NCBI GenBank assembly: GCA_032622095.1
Contig: CP136069.1
Span: forward strand, 31,376,342 to 31,440,341
Direction: 5' to 3'
DNA length: 64,000 bases
Origin: Siphonodentalium dalli
Taxonomy: Eukaryota > Mollusca > Scaphopoda > Gadilida > Siphonodentaliidae
Shown here: piece by piece, positions 63,096 through 64,000 of the stretch
Numbering within the stretch: the stretch's first letter is position 1
How the letters are laid out: each line of letters starts with the position of its first letter
The notes under the pieces: generated by a model
Told to the model about the DNA's origin: nothing
Seen by the model: the letters and a program-made list of their open reading frames with translations, nothing else
Database searches by the model: none
Position numbers and translations under genes: made by a program

Positions 63096-63250
63096 ATTAG
63101 GGTTAGGGCTACTCTACTTGATCCCAGGTTTTGGGTTATATATAGGACTACTCTACTCGATCCCAGGTTTAGGGTTAGGACTACTCTACTCGATCCCAGG
63201 TTTAGGGTTAGGACTATTCTACTCGATCCCAGGTTCAGGGTTAGGGTTAC
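63096..63250 (+). repeat. 33 bp minisatellite containing TTAGGG words
   Basis: Four to five units of GGACTACTCTACTCGATCCC plus AGGTTTAGGGTTA. TTAGGGTTAGGG occurs at the left edge, and GGGTTAGGG recurs between units. The 101-codon plus-strand frame with repeated LLYSIPGLGLG is repeat-derived. Confidence 0.75.
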
Positions 63251-63538
63251 ATACTGTCACAGACTTAGCCAGAGAGGTGACGGGAGTCTCTACGGCCCCC
63301 AACTTCAGTATTACGACTCCTTACGGCCACCAAAATTTACCAAGATTTGAACCAATGAACTCACCCAAACATCCTTTTTAATGATAATTCACATGTTGGC
63401 TTCATTATGTCAGTGATATTTAAGTCACTGTCTATAAACAGCAAATCAAAACCATGCAACAATACTATCGGGGAAACATTTCTTTGAATAGAACATCAAT
63501 TTTCTCATTCGATATATATCATTATATGAGTGATGAGC
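63251..63538. other. No recognised feature
   Basis: AT-rich spacer between the minisatellite and the zinc-finger frame. Confidence 0.5.
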
Positions 63539-63991
63539 TTAAATAGTGTGTAATATCCATATTATTTCTGATTTCAGACACTCTTCTCTTGTTGCATTCT
63601 GTGCATTTCGAATCGTGGATGTGGTAGAATTATCACTGCCACTAGCAGGTGCTTCTGTCACTGTTGAGTGTGTTGTTCTACTAGTACTTGCACTACTAGT
63701 ACTAATTGTAGCAGCAGAATTTGAATTGCCAGATGTATTAGAGTTAGAAGTTGAAGTATTTGTACAAAATAATCTACGAACGTTCATGCCATCTCTGATT
63801 TTCATGGCATTTATGTGGTTTTTACCAATAGCGTGACTACGAAGTGCATGTTGTCCCATATTTTCAATGTCAAATGTCTTTGAACATACAAGACACTTCG
63901 CACGATGTCGGCCTCCATCGACGGCAGCCAACCATCCACTAAACTCGGTAATGTCAAGCCAATTCTCGCGAAAAACACACCTCCCGCACAT
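63539..63991 (-). CDS. BED-like zinc-finger protein, possibly transposon-derived, partial
   Basis: The minus-strand frame is open to the window edge and the visible ATG at 63991 may not be the true start. The N-terminus has WLDITEFSGWLAAVDGG, then HRAKCLVCSKTFDIENMGQH with ALRSHAIGKNH, a C-x2-C ... H ... H finger. This WL...FSGWL plus Cys2His2 layout is common in N-terminal regions of transposase-like and ZBED-like proteins of invertebrates. A Ser/Thr/Asn-rich low-complexity segment follows (about residues 78-125). The frame ends at 63539; the last 20 codons may be intronic, as no second domain follows. No transposase core is visible. Confidence 0.6.
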   Translation of the reverse strand: MCGRCVFRENWLDITEFSGWLAAVDGGRHRAKCLVCSKTFDIENMGQHALRSHAIGKNHINAMKIRDGMNVRRLFCTNTSTSNSNTSGNSNSAATISTSSASTSRTTHSTVTEAPASGSDNSTTSTIRNAQNATREECLKSEIIWILHTI

Positions 63992-64000
63992 GTTTTGAAT

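Noticed and set aside
63076-63381. 101-codon frame with repeated LYSIPGLGLG
   Set aside because: A 33 bp repeat is divisible by three, so it stays open by arithmetic; no signal or partner supports a gene.
1-64000. tRNA, rRNA and other structured RNA genes
   Set aside because: No segment with paired A/B-box and cloverleaf could be supported by eye; a covariance-model scan would settle it.

Overview
The window looks like a repeat-rich metazoan genome, most likely a marine mollusc and plausibly a bivalve. It is AT-rich, has spliced genes with GT-AG introns, frequent TACATGTA and ACCGGTA words, long homopolymer and minisatellite tracts, and very dense nested DNA-transposon debris. The assignment to mollusc is an inference from repeat style, not a database match. 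No bacterial operon, CRISPR array, rRNA or tRNA was recognised.

Host genes are sparse. A minus-strand first coding exon of an unrecognised gene lies at 6006-6898, with a TATA/CCAAT promoter just upstream and a strong splice donor. A second minus-strand gene, an armadillo-repeat-like protein, crosses the right half of the window. Three of its exons (61609-61740, 51421-51573 and a probable terminal exon at 47564-47727) join in phase across introns full of transposons. A zinc-finger (BED-like) coding exon is cut by the right edge (63539-63991).

Most of the window is mobile DNA, layered in time. The best preserved element is a 6.2 kb tyrosine-recombinase retrotransposon of Ngaro/DIRS type (32160-38375). 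It carries gag with a CCCH finger, RT-RNase H, a tyrosine recombinase, an SGNH-hydrolase frame and split direct repeats in the order A1-ORFs-B1-A2-B2. It sits inside an older inverted-repeat element whose second copy (about 51765-52272) supplies the empty site. A 5'-truncated LINE (15031-17585) is inserted in the centre of a mariner-like palindromic MITE. A 3.9 kb DNA transposon candidate (9040-12952) has 20 bp terminal inverted repeats, a decayed transposon-type gene and six copies of one 15 bp motif. A Helitron-like element lies at 7768-8718.

Small non-autonomous elements are abundant. Several families end in TTAA-CCCTTT and resemble piggyBac MITEs; many of these share one palindromic module. 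hAT-like elements have clear 8 bp target duplications. Mariner-like palindromes are flanked by TA. Large tandem arrays occupy 38.57-40.01 kb (40 bp unit), 44.2-45.73 kb (22 bp unit), 47.12-47.59 kb (25 bp unit) and 61.74-62.4 kb (copies of a splice acceptor). A nearly identical 1.44 kb tandem duplication lies at 24.40-27.14 kb.

Coordinates of element ends with target duplications were read base by base. Those given as approximate are marked so.
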